From an uncultured Clostridium sp. (GTDB lineage Bacteria; Bacillota; Clostridia; Clostridiales; Clostridiaceae), in assembly GCF_934754925.1 (NCBI RefSeq), contig NZ_CAKVJA010000008.1, forward strand, positions 1-64,000: 64,000 nucleotides of DNA, in the 5' to 3' direction. The notes under the pieces are model-generated. The model did no database searches, was not told the DNA's origin, and worked only from the letters and a program-made list of their open reading frames with translations. Every line of letters begins with the position of its first letter. Positions within the stretch are counted from its first letter, which is position 1. This document shows, in pieces, positions 7,663 through 14,772 of this stretch. A program made the translations under genes and the position numbers.

Positions 7663-9726
7663 ATGAAAGATAAAAAAAGTGTAGGTAAAAATATACATAA
7701 GGATAAATGGAAAAGAATATTTTTATTTACTGTTACAGCAATTTTAGTTTATTTCATAATTATGACAGTTGTAACTCCTAAGAGATATAATTTTATTGAA
7801 GGTGATATAGCTAGTGTTGATATAAAAGCACCTAGGGATATTATTGATGAAGAGGCTACTAATGCAAAAGAACAAGAGGTAACAGCAAAGGTAGAGAAGA
7901 AATTTACTCTTAAAAGCGAAGTAAAAATTGAAGCAAGCCAAAATATAAAGACTTTTTTCGATAAGCTAATAAATTTGAAAAGTAGTGAAATAGAAGAAAA
8001 AGATAAAATTAATGAATTAAAAAAGATAGAGGCATTTAAGCTTTCGGATAATCAATATAAAATATTATTAGATTTAACGGTTGATAAGGATACAGAGTTA
8101 CAGTGGATAGCTTTAGCAGCTATTGATAGGGCTTATGAAAATCAAATAGAAGAAGGGAATAATGATGAAATAGATGAAGCAAAATCAACTATTGAGGATT
8201 ATTTAGAAAGTCAGAACTTAGATACTAATCTTGAAGATATTTTAAAGGAAATATGTGATAGTCAAGTACACCCTAATTACTTTTTTGACCAAACAAAGAC
8301 AGATGAAGCTGTTAAAGAAGCCTTAAAAAGCGTTTCAAAGGTTATGATAAAGAAAAATCAAACTATAGTCAAAGAAGGAGAGCCAATTACACAAAGGCAA
8401 ATAACTATACTTACAGAGTTAGGCTTAGTAGGAGAAGGTGTAAGTAAGGATTATATATATACTTATATAATAATAGTGTTTTATGTGTTATTTGTATTTG
8501 TTTTACAGTATATGTATTTAAAAAAGGAAAGGCCCGAAGTCCTTTATAATACTAAGCTTGTATCTTTAATATTATTATTAAATTTATTATCATTAGTAAG
8601 TACTAGAATATTTGCATTTGTATCTTTGTTTTTAATTCCAATAACATGTTCACCAATACTTATTACTGTATTTTTAGATTATAAGGTTTCAGTTATAATA
8701 AATTCTTTAAATTTGATGCTTATTGCAGTTATATCAGGTTTTGATCCTCAAATTATTTTAGTTGGAATTGTAGGCACTATTGTAGCATCAACTTCATTAA
8801 AGAAAGTTAGCCAACGAAATGATATATTATATTCAACTATTTATGTTGCAATTTGTGTTTCAGTTGTTGTTTTATCAAGTGGAATACTTTTATCAAATAA
8901 TATAAAGAAGATATTATTTGATATGGTATTAGCTGCATTAGGAGCTTTTATTTCAGGAATATTGGCTATAGGTTTATTACCATTTTTAGAATCAAGCTTT
9001 AGTTTAGTTACAAATATGAAGCTATTAGAACTTTCTAATCCAAATAGTCCATTGTTAAAAAGATTACTAATGGAGGCACCAGGAACATATCATCATAGTA
9101 TTATGGTTGCAAACTTAGCAGAGGTTGCAGCAGAAGAAGTAGGGGCTAATCCAATGTTAGTTAGGGTTGGAGCTTATTATCATGATGTAGGCAAAATAAA
9201 AAGGCCGCTTTTCTTTGGAGAAAATCAAATAGGTGGAGTAAATCCTCATGATAAGATTTCACCAAGTTTAAGTGCTTCCATAATTATATCTCATGTTAAA
9301 GATGGATTAGAGTTAGCAAAAGAATATGATATTCCTAGTGTAGTAAGTGATATGATGATACAACATCATGGAACAACATTAGTTAAATATTTCTATTATA
9401 CATTAAAAAATAATAGTGATAATCCGGATAGTATAAAAGAGGATGACTTTAGATATTCAGGTCCTAAGCCTCAAAGTAAGGAAGCTGCAATAATTATGAT
9501 GGCTGATAGTGTTGAAGCTGCTGTAAGATCTATTCAAGAGCCTACTTTTGATAAGATTGAAAATATGGTAAATAATATAGTTAAGGATAAACTAAACTCA
9601 GATCAATTAACAGAGTGTGATTTAACATTCAAAGATTTAGAGATTATAAAAACTTGCTTCTTAAAAGTTTTAAAGGGAATCTATCATCATAGAATAGAGT
9701 ATCCAAAAGAAAATGGTGAAAAATAG
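7663..9726 (+). CDS. pgpH: Cyclic-di-AMP phosphodiesterase, PgpH type (7TM-HD)
   Basis: PgpH-family proteins hydrolyse the second messenger c-di-AMP. The protein (687 residues from ATG 7663) has one N-terminal membrane segment (about 15-35), a large extracellular 7TMR-HDED domain (about 40-260), seven membrane helices (about 265-450), and a cytoplasmic HD domain with HHSIMVANLAE, YYHDVGK and MIQHHG motifs for the bimetal site. I prefer ATG 7663: the in-frame GTG at 7654 overlaps the ribosome-binding site GAGAAGG (7648-7654). It follows yqfD by about 30 bases, as in many Firmicutes (yqfF), and ends at a terminator before ybeY. Confidence 0.92.
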   Translation: MKDKKSVGKNIHKDKWKRIFLFTVTAILVYFIIMTVVTPKRYNFIEGDIASVDIKAPRDIIDEEATNAKEQEVTAKVEKKFTLKSEVKIEASQNIKTFFDKLINLKSSEIEEKDKINELKKIEAFKLSDNQYKILLDLTVDKDTELQWIALAAIDRAYENQIEEGNNDEIDEAKSTIEDYLESQNLDTNLEDILKEICDSQVHPNYFFDQTKTDEAVKEALKSVSKVMIKKNQTIVKEGEPITQRQITILTELGLVGEGVSKDYIYTYIIIVFYVLFVFVLQYMYLKKERPEVLYNTKLVSLILLLNLLSLVSTRIFAFVSLFLIPITCSPILITVFLDYKVSVIINSLNLMLIAVISGFDPQIILVGIVGTIVASTSLKKVSQRNDILYSTIYVAICVSVVVLSSGILLSNNIKKILFDMVLAALGAFISGILAIGLLPFLESSFSLVTNMKLLELSNPNSPLLKRLLMEAPGTYHHSIMVANLAEVAAEEVGANPMLVRVGAYYHDVGKIKRPLFFGENQIGGVNPHDKISPSLSASIIISHVKDGLELAKEYDIPSVVSDMMIQHHGTTLVKYFYYTLKNNSDNPDSIKEDDFRYSGPKPQSKEAAIIMMADSVEAAVRSIQEPTFDKIENMVNNIVKDKLNSDQLTECDLTFKDLEIIKTCFLKVLKGIYHHRIEYPKENGEK

Positions 9727-9757
9727 AAAAAGGGAGGGGGTTTACCTCCTTTTTTAT
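9727..9757 (+). terminator. Rho-independent terminator after pgpH
   Basis: AAAAAGGGAGG pairs with CCTCCTTTTTT around GGGTTTA, followed by TATATA. Confidence 0.8.
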
Positions 9758-9848
9758 ATAAATTGCGAAGTTTACAAAAAAGCATTATAATAAGAAACGC
9801 TACTTTAAAATATACGTAATTTAAATTATGAAAAAGAAAGGAGAAGTT

Positions 9849-10349
9849 ATGTTATATACAGATAATAGACAGAATAAAATAGAAGTAAATGATGAACTTG
9901 TTAATATCATAAATGAAGTTTGTGAGCAGTCTTTAAAGGCTGAAGAGATGAATTTTCCCTATCAAATATCACTTTTGTTTGTAGATAATGAAGAAATAAG
10001 AGAAATAAATAGAGGAACAAGAGGAATAGACAAGGCTACTGATGTTTTATCATTTCCAATGTTAGAGTATCCAAAAGATAAAGTTTTTAAAGAGGTTTAT
10101 AAGAATACTAAATTTAACGAAATATATTTAGATGGAGATGAGTTAGTATTAGGTGATATGGTTTTATCTTTAGAAAGAGCAAAAGAACAGAGTATAGAGT
10201 ATAATCATTCATTTAATAGAGAAGTATGTTATTTGGTAGTACATTCAATTCTTCACTTATTAGGATATGATCATATGGAAGATGAAGAAAAGAAAAGAAT
10301 GAGAAAAAGAGAGGAAGAAATTTTAGAAAGCCTAAATATAACTAGGTAA
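9849..10349 (+). CDS. ybeY: Endoribonuclease YbeY
   Basis: YbeY is a zinc-dependent single-strand endoribonuclease needed for 16S rRNA 3' maturation and ribosome quality control. The 166-residue protein carries the metal-binding motif HSILHLLGYDHMEDEE (H-x3-H-x5-H) near the C-terminus and the conserved RGIDKATDVLSFPM segment. I chose ATG 9849, which has AAAGGAG 5 bases upstream and gives the family-typical start MLYTDNRQNK. An in-frame ATG at 9828 would add seven basic residues and lies before that ribosome-binding site. Confidence 0.94.
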   Translation: MLYTDNRQNKIEVNDELVNIINEVCEQSLKAEEMNFPYQISLLFVDNEEIREINRGTRGIDKATDVLSFPMLEYPKDKVFKEVYKNTKFNEIYLDGDELVLGDMVLSLERAKEQSIEYNHSFNREVCYLVVHSILHLLGYDHMEDEEKKRMRKREEEILESLNITR

Positions 10350-10373
10350 ATGTGGGGTAAGGAGAGTAAATTT

Positions 10374-11075
10374 ATGGAGATGAGAAAATTATTAGAGAGT
10401 TTTAATCATGCAATTAATGGTATAGTTGATGCTGTAAGAACTCAAAGAAATATGAAGATTCATATAATAGCATCAATTGCCGTTTTGCTTGCTTGCTTTT
10501 TCTTTAATATATCAAAGGCAGAGTTTTTAGCAATAGCAATAACAATTACAATGGTCATTAGTGCAGAATTGGTTAATACAGCTGTGGAAGCAGCGGTAGA
10601 TTTAAATACAAATTATTATCATCCGTTAGCGAAGGTTGCAAAAAACACAGCAGCAGGAGCTGTACTTGTAACAGCAATAAATGCATTATTAGTAGGGTAT
10701 ATTGTGTTTTGGGATAAACTTTCTAATTTTTCCTTTGAAGTAGTTTACAAGATTAAACACTCAGAGCCATATATGATATTTATAGCATTAGTTATAGTTA
10801 TTTTAGCTGTTGTTATAATAAAAGCTATTTTTGGTGAAGGAACACCCTTAAAGGGTGGAATGCCTAGTGGACATAGTGCGTTAGCCTTCTCTATTTCTAC
10901 CGCAATAGCATTAATAACAGAGAAACCTATTTGTATAATTTTAGCTTATTTAATGGCTTTTATTACAGCTCAAAGTAGAGTTGACTCAGAGGTTCATACT
11001 GTATTTGAGGTTATAGTGGGGGGAGTATTAGGAATACTATTAACATTATTAATATTCACTATATTTAAATTATAA
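10374..11075 (+). CDS. dgkA: Undecaprenol/diacylglycerol kinase fused to a PAP2 phosphatase
   Basis: Residues 1-115 are a DgkA-type membrane kinase (in Gram-positives mostly an undecaprenol kinase), with the conserved ELVNTAVEAAVD motif at 65-76. Residues 130-233 form a PAP2 phosphatase domain with KGGMPSGHSAL (PSGH 164-167) and SRVDSEVH (201-208, motif 3). The usual first PAP2 motif (KxxxxxxRP) is reduced to the lysine-glycine stretch before PSGH. Kinase and phosphatase acting on the same lipid in one chain suggests recycling of undecaprenyl phosphate. ATG 10374 has AAGGAG 9 bases upstream; an in-frame ATG at 10350 overlaps the ybeY stop. Confidence 0.88.
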   Translation: MEMRKLLESFNHAINGIVDAVRTQRNMKIHIIASIAVLLACFFFNISKAEFLAIAITITMVISAELVNTAVEAAVDLNTNYYHPLAKVAKNTAAGAVLVTAINALLVGYIVFWDKLSNFSFEVVYKIKHSEPYMIFIALVIVILAVVIIKAIFGEGTPLKGGMPSGHSALAFSISTAIALITEKPICIILAYLMAFITAQSRVDSEVHTVFEVIVGGVLGILLTLLIFTIFKL

Positions 11076-11097
11076 GTTAAACTTATAATTTAAATAT
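11061..11097. repeat. Perfect 37-base palindrome at the dgkA-PAP2 stop
   Basis: Two perfect 18-bp arms (11061-11078 and 11080-11097) flank a single A. The stop codon lies inside the left arm. The arms are all A/T except one G-C pair, and no long T tract follows, so it is a weak or atypical terminator, or a cruciform-capable site. Confidence 0.7.
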
Positions 11098-11199
11098 TTA
11101 TTTATGCAATTTAATTAAATAGAAATTTATAATCTAGATTAAATCAGCAATTGGAATTTTTATTATATGTGATATACTATTTAAATGGAGGAATTAAGA

Positions 11200-11601
11200 A
11201 TGGAATATAAAGAATTAATACACAGTGCTTTAGAAGCTAGAGAAAAAGCGTATTGTCCATATTCTAATTTTAAGGTTGGAGCAGCTATATTATTTGAGGA
11301 TGGAAAAATATATACAGGATCTAATATAGAAAATGCGTCTTTTGGAGCAACTAATTGTGCAGAGAGAACTGCTATTTTTAAAGGCGTACATGAAGGAAAT
11401 AGAGAGATAAAAGCTGTAGCTGTAGTTGGAGATACTAATGCATATACTTATCCATGTGGGATATGTAGACAGGTGATAGCAGAATTTGTAGTGGATGAAA
11501 AAATTCCAGTAATAATAATAAAAAATGAAAATGACTATATAATAAAGGATTTTGAAGAAATATTACCAGGTGTTTTTTCAAAAAAAGACTTAAAAGGCTA
11601 G
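11200..11601 (+). CDS. cdd: Cytidine deaminase
   Basis: Cdd deaminates cytidine and deoxycytidine to uridine and deoxyuridine in pyrimidine salvage. The 133-residue protein is the small homotetrameric type, with the zinc motif CAERTA (Cys replacing the His of the dimeric form) and PCGICRQ. The N-terminus EAREKAYCPYSNFKVGAAI is typical. I chose ATG 11200, which has GGAGGA 7 bases upstream; an in-frame ATG at 11185 overlaps that site. It precedes era by 9 bases, the usual cdd-era-recO arrangement. Confidence 0.95.
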   Translation: MEYKELIHSALEAREKAYCPYSNFKVGAAILFEDGKIYTGSNIENASFGATNCAERTAIFKGVHEGNREIKAVAVVGDTNAYTYPCGICRQVIAEFVVDEKIPVIIIKNENDYIIKDFEEILPGVFSKKDLKG

Positions 11602-11610
11602 GAGGCTAAT

Positions 11611-12501
11611 ATGTATAAATCAGGATTTGTAACAATAGTAGGAAGACCAAATGTAGGGAAATCAACATTAACTAATCAAATAATGGGGGAAAAATTATCA
11701 ATAGTTTCAAATAAACCTCAAACTACAAGAAATAACATACAAACAATATTAACTGGAGATGATTATCAATTAGTGTTTGTTGATACTCCAGGAATACATA
11801 AACCAAAGAATAAGTTAGGAGACTATATGGTTAATGCAGCAACTAGTTCCATAAAGGAAGTTGATTTAGTTGTATTTATTATTAATCCTTGCGATGAAAT
11901 AGGAAGAGGAGATAAATTTATACTAGAAGCATTAAAGCAACAAAAGGCCCCTGTGTTTTTAGTTGTTAATAAGGTTGATGAAAATAGCCATGAAAAGGTT
12001 GCTAAAACACTTGATATGTATTCAAAAGAGTATGATTTTGCAGAGATAGTACCAATATCTGCATTAAAAGGAAAAAATGTAGATACACTTGTGAAATTAA
12101 TGGTAGAAAAAATGCCAGAAGGTCCTCAATACTATCCAGAGGATATGATTACAGATGTTAATGAAAGATTTATTGTTGCAGAAATAGTAAGAGAAAAAAC
12201 ATTAAAAAATTTAAGAGATGAAATTCCTCATGGAATAGCTGTTGATATTATACAAATGAAACAAAAAGAGAATGGAACATATCATATAGAAGTAGACTTA
12301 ATATGTGAAAAGGATTCTCATAAGGGTATAATAATTGGAAAAAATGGAGCATCTTTAAAGAAAATTGGAGAAACTGCAAGATATGAAATAGAAAGATTTT
12401 TAAAAGCTAAAGTTAATTTAAAGATCTGGGTAAAAGTTAGAAAAGAGTGGAGAGATAACGGACTTTTACTTAAGGAATTAGGATATAAAAAGACAAAGTA
12501 G
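11611..12501 (+). CDS. era: GTPase Era
   Basis: Era is an essential GTPase that binds the 3' end of 16S rRNA and assists 30S assembly. The 296-residue protein has G1 GRPNVGKST (11-19), the G2 region TTRNN, G3 DTPGIH, G4 NKVD and a C-terminal KH domain with IIIGKNGASLKKIG (about 236-249). The length is standard. It lies between cdd and recO in an operon with short gaps, and AGGAGG precedes the ATG. Confidence 0.97.
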   Translation: MYKSGFVTIVGRPNVGKSTLTNQIMGEKLSIVSNKPQTTRNNIQTILTGDDYQLVFVDTPGIHKPKNKLGDYMVNAATSSIKEVDLVVFIINPCDEIGRGDKFILEALKQQKAPVFLVVNKVDENSHEKVAKTLDMYSKEYDFAEIVPISALKGKNVDTLVKLMVEKMPEGPQYYPEDMITDVNERFIVAEIVREKTLKNLRDEIPHGIAVDIIQMKQKENGTYHIEVDLICEKDSHKGIIIGKNGASLKKIGETARYEIERFLKAKVNLKIWVKVRKEWRDNGLLLKELGYKKTK

Positions 12502-12508
12502 ATAGGAG

Positions 12509-13258
12509 TTGAGAATTCTGTCTATTGAAAAGACCAAAGCTATAATAATTAAAGCTATAGATTATAAAGAAAATGATAAGCTTATATGGGCATATTGTGA
12601 AGAAATAGGTAAAATAACATTTATAGCTAGAGGGGCGAAGAAAAGCAAAAGCAAAAATTTAAGCTTAACTTTACCCTTATGCTTTGGGGATTATATATTT
12701 TTTAAAGGAAGAAATTTATATAATCTCCAAGAAGGAAGAATTATAAATTCATTTCAAGGATTACTAAATAATTTAGATAAACTTACGTATTCCTCATATA
12801 TTTGTGAATTAATAGATATATGTGTACAGGAAGGAGAAGTAAATAAAACATTATTTAGAGAGTTTATTACTTGTTTATATTTATTAAATACTGATGCAAT
12901 GGATTATGAGTTGTTGATAAGAGCTTTTGAATTAAGATTATTAAATGCAACAGGATATGGATTACAGTTCGATAAGTGTAGTATTTGTAAAAAATCAATA
13001 GGAACTAGTGATTATATTTCATTATCTCATTTTGGAGGAGTATGTATGGAATGTAATAAAGAACATGGAATTTATATTTCAAGAGCAGGATATAACGCTT
13101 TAAGATTTTTAAGCAATACACCCATGGATAAAATTTACAGATTGAATATAAATAAAGATGTAAAAAAGCAGATAGAAAAGGTGACAACATTCATAATAAA
13201 TTCAAATTATTCAAGAAAACCTAAAAGTTTAGAAATGTTAAATTATATAAAGGAGTAG
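12509..13258 (+). CDS. recO: DNA repair protein RecO
   Basis: RecO loads RecA onto SSB-coated DNA in the RecFOR pathway. The protein (up to 249 residues) has the N-terminal OB-fold beginning KTKAIIIKAIDYKENDKL and a zinc site formed by CSICKKS and CMEC (about residues 151-154 and 171-174). The start is unclear because no ATG is available: TTG 12509 directly abuts the ribosome-binding site AGGAG (12504-12508). The CTG at 12518 has an ideal 9-base spacing. I keep the longer frame and flag the alternative. It is coupled to era and to the DUF4342 gene that follows by 8 bases. Confidence 0.9.
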   Translation: MRILSIEKTKAIIIKAIDYKENDKLIWAYCEEIGKITFIARGAKKSKSKNLSLTLPLCFGDYIFFKGRNLYNLQEGRIINSFQGLLNNLDKLTYSSYICELIDICVQEGEVNKTLFREFITCLYLLNTDAMDYELLIRAFELRLLNATGYGLQFDKCSICKKSIGTSDYISLSHFGGVCMECNKEHGIYISRAGYNALRFLSNTPMDKIYRLNINKDVKKQIEKVTTFIINSNYSRKPKSLEMLNYIKE

Positions 13259-13266
13259 AGAGAAAT

Positions 13267-13863
13267 ATGGATATTACATTGGAAAAGGTTGATCAAGTAA
13301 GAGAAAGAACTGGAGTAAGTTATGCAGAAGCAAAGAATGCATTAGAAATATCTAATGGAGATGTTTTAAATGCGATTATATTACTAGAAGAAAAGTTAAA
13401 ATATAATAATGTAAATGAAACTAAGCAATCTGAAACTATTGATGAGTTTAAGGATTGGTTAAAGGATTTAATAAATAAAGGAAATGTAACTAGAATTAAA
13501 ATAACTAAAGATGGTAAAAAGTTAATTGATGTCCCAGTGAATGCAGGGATAGCTGCAGGTGTTATAGCAGTAATAATTCCTCCTATATTAGCATTTGTTG
13601 TAGTGGCAGCAGTAGTAACTCAAGTTACAATTGAAATAACAAAAGCTGATGGTACAGTAGAAGTCGTTAATAAGTATATATCAGCAGCTGTTAATGAAGC
13701 GAAAGATAAAGCAAATGATTTTGCAGATAAGGTTAAAGAAAAAGTTCAAGATGTAAATTTAGATGGTATAAAGATGCCAAATAAATTTAAAGAAAAAGAA
13801 AATGATACAAATACTACTTTTACTTATACTGTAAATTTCGATGATGAAGATGGTAAAAAATAG
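13267..13863 (+). CDS. UBA-like/DUF4342 protein
   Basis: The 198-residue protein starts with a UBA/TS-N-like three-helix domain (about 1-42; VDQVRERTGVSYAEAKNALE, as in EF-Ts N-termini). A DUF4342-type segment follows with an acidic/basic stretch, one strongly hydrophobic segment (about 92-118, VNAGIAAGVIAVIIPPILAF) and an amphipathic charged tail. It probably associates with the membrane through the central segment. No function is established. It is the last gene of the cdd-era-recO cluster, with GTAGAGAGAA as a weak ribosome-binding site. Confidence 0.75.
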   Translation: MDITLEKVDQVRERTGVSYAEAKNALEISNGDVLNAIILLEEKLKYNNVNETKQSETIDEFKDWLKDLINKGNVTRIKITKDGKKLIDVPVNAGIAAGVIAVIIPPILAFVVVAAVVTQVTIEITKADGTVEVVNKYISAAVNEAKDKANDFADKVKEKVQDVNLDGIKMPNKFKEKENDTNTTFTYTVNFDDEDGKK

Positions 13864-13910
13864 AAAATCAAAGAAAAACAATGATATAGTCTAGAATAAT
13901 TAGGGAGAAT

Positions 13911-14025
13911 AGGAATATTCAGCTAAAATGAATGATTTTTCAGAAAATTAAGCATAGTCAAAAGGTGAGAAAATGTTATAATTATACTGTAAATAAAAAA
14001 CATTCTTAATTGTCTGAATATTCCT
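13911..14025. repeat. Intergenic inverted repeat (MITE-like)
   Basis: Perfect 12-bp arms AGGAATATTCAG (13911-13922) and CTGAATATTCCT (14014-14025) enclose about 90 bases without coding potential, between the DUF4342 gene and the ccpN-like gene. The outer flanks show weaker complementarity. A TATAAT at 13977-13982 inside the loop could be a -10 box for the downstream gene, though no good -35 was seen. Confidence 0.45.
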
Positions 14026-14050
14026 TAAATAGTCGAAAAGAGGGATAGCA

Positions 14051-14689
14051 TTGAAGTTTACAAAAAGACAAGAGGCAATAATTAAGATAGTTAAAGATGG
14101 GCAGCCAATTACAAGCGAATCAATAGCTGAGAAGCTAGGAGTTACAAGAGCTGCTTTAAGAGCAGACCTAGCAATACTTACAATGACTGGTACTTTAGAT
14201 GCTAGACCTAAAGTAGGTTATGTGTATTTAGGGAAAAAGATTGACGGGGAGATATTGGAAAACTTATCCAAAATAAAGGTTGGAGACATCATGTCAAAGC
14301 CTGTAACCGTTAACGATGCTACTACAGTATATGATGCAATTGTTCATTTATTTTTACATGATGTAGGAACATTATTTATTGAAAACAATGGTAATCTTGT
14401 TGGAGCAGCCTCAAGAAAGGATTTCCTGAAAATAGCAATTGGAGGAACTGATATACATAAAGTTCCCGTAGGTGTTATTATGACAAGAATGCCTAATATA
14501 ATTTATGGATATCCAGAGGATAGTGCTTATTCACTAGCTAAAAAAATAATAGAACATGAAATTGATAGTATACCAATAGTAGAAAAGTCCTGCGAATCAG
14601 ACAATGGTAAAGTTAATTTAAAGATAATTGGTAAAATTTCTAAGACTAACATAACAAAACTATTTGTTAATCTTGGAGAAGCAAATTAA
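14051..14689 (+). CDS. CcpN/YqzB-type HTH-CBS transcriptional regulator
   Basis: The 212-residue protein has an N-terminal winged-helix HTH (about 1-60; ITSESIAEKLGVTRAALRADL) and two CBS domains (about 75-135 and 145-205) that bind adenine nucleotides. Bacillus CcpN represses gluconeogenic genes in an ATP/ADP-dependent way. Here the gene sits directly upstream of ppdK, so control of pyruvate phosphate dikinase is the natural inference. It starts with TTG 14051, preceded by GAGGGA. Confidence 0.85.
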   Translation: MKFTKRQEAIIKIVKDGQPITSESIAEKLGVTRAALRADLAILTMTGTLDARPKVGYVYLGKKIDGEILENLSKIKVGDIMSKPVTVNDATTVYDAIVHLFLHDVGTLFIENNGNLVGAASRKDFLKIAIGGTDIHKVPVGVIMTRMPNIIYGYPEDSAYSLAKKIIEHEIDSIPIVEKSCESDNGKVNLKIIGKISKTNITKLFVNLGEAN

Positions 14690-14772
14690 GGGTAATTTAA
14701 AGAGTAACTATGGTAACTACGAGACTAAGTCTTGTTAGTATATATTTATTGTATGAACGGAGGAGTATTGAG

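Noticed and set aside
14710..14772. N-terminal extension of ppdK
   Set aside because: The ribosome-binding site GGAGGAG and the family N-terminus place the start at 14773.
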